DNA of 36,597 nt. Origin: Bacteroidia bacterium (GTDB taxonomy: Bacteria > Bacteroidota > Bacteroidia > B-17B0 > Aurantibacillaceae). Where the stretch lies: NCBI GenBank assembly GCA_022841465.1, contig JALHRL010000028.1, positions 1-36,597 of the forward strand, in the 5' to 3' direction. The notes beneath the pieces are model-generated. The model did not search any database. It was not told where the DNA came from and saw only the letters and a program-made list of their open reading frames with translations. A program made the translations under genes and the position numbers. How positions within the stretch are numbered: the first letter of the stretch is position 1; each line of letters begins with the position of its first letter. This document shows positions 33,754 through 36,597 of the stretch, piece by piece.

Positions 33754-34996
33754 GGAATTTGCAGTTGGTTTTATAATAACCGCTTTGCAAAACAATAGTG
33801 TATAAACCGGAAGCTAAATTAAATTCACCTAAGTTAATTGTTGCGTTTCCTTTATTTAAATTCAATTTTTTGGTCCCAACTATTTTTCCGGATACTTCTA
33901 CTATTTCTAATTTAAATTCACCACTTAAGTTGCTGTTTATTCCGGCAAAAGCATCGTTATTTGAATAAAAAGCGTAAATATTAAAAGGGATTAATTTTTC
34001 ATATTCATTTATACTTACCACTTCTTGACCAACAGCTACTTTCATTAACACCGGTAAATGATCACTCATGTTAAATAATGCTTGATTTACAGTAGAGGAA
34101 ACAACGCTATTAACCGGTGCTTCCAATAATGATAAATCAAAATGTTGGCCGTCGTTTCCAAAAGCCTCATAAGAACCTGGAACATACTTTACCTTAGAAT
34201 CGCCGGTTATAATATTTTTATTTCCTAGTATAAAATCAAACCTATCATCTAAACCACCTGTAGATCCTCCGCAACAACCCGGGCTAACAGAACTGCGTGT
34301 TGATTGTGTATGAATAGGAGCATAAGCTGGGTTGAAATTCCATAAACCCATTTGATTGATGGGATCAAAAAACGCATGAGAACAACCGTTACCCATTAGT
34401 CTTATCCATGCAGGTTCTGAGTTTCCTTTTACGTTTAAATCACCGGCAAAAATAATATTAGCAGTACTTGGCAAAGAGGCGATATCGCTGCAAAATGTAA
34501 ATACTTCTTGATCGCGTTGTGCCTCATCGGCAAAAGAACTGGAAGCTTTTAAATGTGCCATATGTAAATACATAAATGCTGTATCTCCGACTGAAGGAAC
34601 CGTATAAATTTGATATTGACTAATGGCTCTTAAAGTAGTGAAAATTTGCTTTTGCGATTTTAACTTTACTTTAGCCGTGTTGTAATACATTAAATTATCG
34701 GTATCGTTATTGTCGAAAAAAACAGCTTGGGTAAAAGTGCCAATTCCGGCGGCATTAACAGCATTGGTAAGCAAATAATTAGGTGCTTGGCCTTCTGCTA
34801 TTTCGCACAACAAAATTATATCCGGCTTAGTGGCTTCTAGAATTACTTTTAGGTCATTAAATCTTGCCCCATTAGAATTTTGCGAGTTATAGTTTAGAAT
34901 ATTATAAGCCATTATTTTTAATGTGTCTTGCGACTGCATAAAAAATAAGGAGTGGAAACAAATTAATAGAAGAAATAATTTATTTATTTTTAGCAT
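33743..34996 (-). CDS. Exported endonuclease/exonuclease/phosphatase-family protein, probable T9SS type A tail
   Basis: A 417-residue exported metal-dependent hydrolase of the DNase I-like fold. The ATG at 34996 gives a good signal peptide (MLKINKLFLLLICF to MQSQ, about 1-23), so the TTG two codons earlier is not needed. Fold motifs are KIMAYNILNYN near 28, DIILLCEIAEG near 60 (catalytic Glu), FAGDLNVKGN near 195, RFDFILGNKNI near 255 and MSDHLPVLMKV near 310, which keep the Asp/Asn/His set. After residue ~335 a ~80-residue beta-rich tail (GEFKLEIVEVSGKIV, ASGLYTIVLQSGYYKTNCKF) resembles a type A T9SS sorting domain, lacking the common YPNP opening. The substrate could be nucleic acid or a phosphoester and is not determined. 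Its 3' end overlaps the ArsC/Spx-like gene by 11 bases. Confidence 0.88.
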   Translation of the reverse strand: MLKINKLFLLLICFHSLFFMQSQDTLKIMAYNILNYNSQNSNGARFNDLKVILEATKPDIILLCEIAEGQAPNYLLTNAVNAAGIGTFTQAVFFDNNDTDNLMYYNTAKVKLKSQKQIFTTLRAISQYQIYTVPSVGDTAFMYLHMAHLKASSSFADEAQRDQEVFTFCSDIASLPSTANIIFAGDLNVKGNSEPAWIRLMGNGCSHAFFDPINQMGLWNFNPAYAPIHTQSTRSSVSPGCCGGSTGGLDDRFDFILGNKNIITGDSKVKYVPGSYEAFGNDGQHFDLSLLEAPVNSVVSSTVNQALFNMSDHLPVLMKVAVGQEVVSINEYEKLIPFNIYAFYSNNDAFAGINSNLSGEFKLEIVEVSGKIVGTKKLNLNKGNATINLGEFNLASGLYTIVLQSGYYKTNCKFPKH

Positions 34997-35053
34997 ACCC
35001 AAATATACTATATAAAAACAAACTTAAAATTTAAATTAGATTAAGTATTGGTT

Positions 35054-36597
35054 ATGTTCGATTTTAACAAAAAACCTTTTGCAAGAATACTTATTCCTTT
35101 TGTTCTTGGGATATTAAGTGTGCTTTATCTTGGTTTCAAACCATCGACTTTATTTTTTTTAGTTTGTGTTTTAGTTGCTTTAGGAGCTTTAATTTATGCA
35201 AACAAACAAAAAGTAATTGCAAAAAGTATAGTTGTTATAATTGCCGATTTGTTTTTGTTTTTTCTTGGAATTTACCTAACCAATTTGTCTCAATTAAAAA
35301 ACCAGCCGGAGTTTTACGGAAATAAAATAGACACTGATTCCTTGCAATTTATTGGTGTTGTAAACGAAATTCCACTTCAAAAACCTAAAACTTTAAAAGT
35401 ACTTATAGATTTGAAAAGCATTAAATTAAAAGATAAATACACTTCTTCCGAAGGAAATATTATAGCTTACTTACAAAATTCATCTACTAATAAAACAATA
35501 AAAGCGGGCACAGTTTTACTTGTAAAAGCAAAATTACAAGAAGTGAAAGAACCCTTAAATCCACATGTTTTTAATTTTAAAAATTATTTCAATAATAAAT
35601 CTATTTACCACACCTGTTATGTAGACAGTAGTTCATTTTTACCAATAAACAATGTTGTTTATAACAAAACCATTAAGCAAACAGGACTTGCCATTAAAAC
35701 AAGTATTGTTGAGAAATTAAAAAACAATGGATTAAGTAAAGAAGCGTATACTATTTGTTCTGCATTAATAACCGGTTACGACGATGATATTGAAAGTTCG
35801 GTGCTTGAGGCCTTTTCGCATTCCGGTACCTTGCATATTTTATCTGTTTCAGGCTTACATGTGGGTGTTATATACTTGGTGCTAATTTGGTTTATAAGGT
35901 TGTTTGATAGAAATAATAAGTTTAAGTTATTTCAACTTTTATTTGTTTCTGTTTGTTTATGGTTTTTTGCTTTAATAACCGGACTTTCAGCACCGGTTTT
36001 ACGGGCAGTAATTATGTTTAATTTACTAGGAATTGGCAAACTTTATTTTAATCACAAATCATCTAATCAAATTAATATTTTATTTGTTTCTGCATTTGTA
36101 ATGCTTTTTACTAAGCCCCTTTTAATTTTAGATATAGGATTCTTGCTAAGTTACACAGCATTATTTGGCATTTTATATTTTTATCCAAAACTCAATTCTT
36201 TGTACGCGCCTAAAAATACTTTTATTGCCAAAATTTGGCAAAGCTCATTGGTATCTGTTTCTGCTACAATAACTACCTTGCCAATTACGCTATTGGTATT
36301 TCATCAGTTTCCGGTTTGGTTTGTTTTTACCAATTTAATTGTAGTGCCGTATTCATTTATGTTATTAGCCTTTGGTTTTTTATCACTGTTTAAAATTGGT
36401 TTTATAATAGCATTAACAAATAAATTAACAGCAGTTTTGGTATCGTTTATTAAGTTGTTTAACAAAGAAAATTACTTTTATATAGATTATATTGATTTTA
36501 GTATTGTAGATTCCGTTTTTTTAATCCTTTTTATTTATAGCATTTCTTTATTGTTGTTTACCCGGAAATACAACTTTGCTTTATTTAGTTTAATTAC
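35054..36597 (+). CDS. comEC: ComEC/Rec2-family DNA-uptake protein, C-terminus cut by window end
   Basis: Inner-membrane channel protein for single-stranded DNA import in natural transformation. From the ATG at 35054 there are 514 complete codons without a stop before the window ends. Three N-terminal hydrophobic helices (about 9-80) precede a beta-rich extracytoplasmic segment (about 90-200, IKAGTVLLVKAKLQEV). The polytopic competence domain then starts near 235, with the family hallmark HSGTLHILSVSGLHVG near 256 and LSAPVLRAVIMFNLLG near 312. Any C-terminal metallo-beta-lactamase-like domain lies beyond the edge; many Bacteroidota ComEC proteins are ~650-700 residues. It is divergent from the exported nuclease gene over 57 bases. 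Confidence 0.94.
   Translation, partial: MFDFNKKPFARILIPFVLGILSVLYLGFKPSTLFFLVCVLVALGALIYANKQKVIAKSIVVIIADLFLFFLGIYLTNLSQLKNQPEFYGNKIDTDSLQFIGVVNEIPLQKPKTLKVLIDLKSIKLKDKYTSSEGNIIAYLQNSSTNKTIKAGTVLLVKAKLQEVKEPLNPHVFNFKNYFNNKSIYHTCYVDSSSFLPINNVVYNKTIKQTGLAIKTSIVEKLKNNGLSKEAYTICSALITGYDDDIESSVLEAFSHSGTLHILSVSGLHVGVIYLVLIWFIRLFDRNNKFKLFQLLFVSVCLWFFALITGLSAPVLRAVIMFNLLGIGKLYFNHKSSNQINILFVSAFVMLFTKPLLILDIGFLLSYTALFGILYFYPKLNSLYAPKNTFIAKIWQSSLVSVSATITTLPITLLVFHQFPVWFVFTNLIVVPYSFMLLAFGFLSLFKIGFIIALTNKLTAVLVSFIKLFNKENYFYIDYIDFSIVDSVFLILFIYSISLLLFTRKYNFALFSLI

Noticed and set aside
35000-35007. TATATTTG on the minus strand as promoter of the nuclease gene
   Set aside because: It matches TAnnTTTG but ends three bases before the ATG, and the nearest TTTG is only 11 bases upstream, so it would require a leaderless transcript. 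Not supported enough to list as a feature.

Overview
The window is AT-rich DNA from a member of the Bacteroidota, probably an aerobic or microaerobic free-living lineage. Evidence for the phylum: type IX secretion (T9SS) type B and type A sorting domains, a PorP/SprF-like outer-membrane protein, a PorE-like TPR/PD40/OmpA protein, DUF3822 beside rsmD, the long (~310 aa) form of NusB, the Bacteroidota-type GlmU-family protein, and candidate promoters of the TAnnTTTG type. Rank below phylum cannot be fixed from the sequence. The first 18 bases look like an Illumina adapter end, so this is an assembled contig whose left edge is artificial; uvrB is cut there and comEC is cut at the right edge.

Layout. 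19-5502 (minus): uvrB (partial), clpB and a folK-deoxynucleoside kinase fusion. 5588-7363 (plus): sppA with its own terminator. 7420-14886 (minus): mgtE; then an amino-acid permease, an M50 membrane protease, heme A synthase (ctaA), an ACMSD-like decarboxylase, rsmD and a DUF3822 gene, most of them tightly spaced. 14956-17015 (plus): leucine-type dehydrogenase and nusB.

17072-29483 (plus) is the most distinctive part: seven genes (eight reading frames) separated by only 3-19 bases. Two large exported paralogues share an N-terminal domain and carry tail-fibre-like or C1q-like parts, the second being split by a -1 frame change. They are followed by two T9SS type B cargo proteins, a PorP/SprF-like outer-membrane partner, a PorE-like TPR/PD40/three-repeat/OmpA protein, and a GlmU-family protein. 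I read this as a self-contained cell-surface module: cargo plus dedicated T9SS partner plus peptidoglycan anchor. Its function is not known from sequence.

29480-36597: a membrane-spanning TPR/SpoIIE-type phosphatase (minus, convergent with the module and overlapping its last stop codon), a 303-base gene-free AT-rich gap, an exported beta-propeller-like protein coupled to an ArsC/Spx-like thioredoxin-fold protein (plus), an exported endonuclease/exonuclease/phosphatase with a probable T9SS type A tail (minus), and the start of comEC (plus). No tRNA, rRNA, CRISPR array, insertion sequence or phage gene was recognised.
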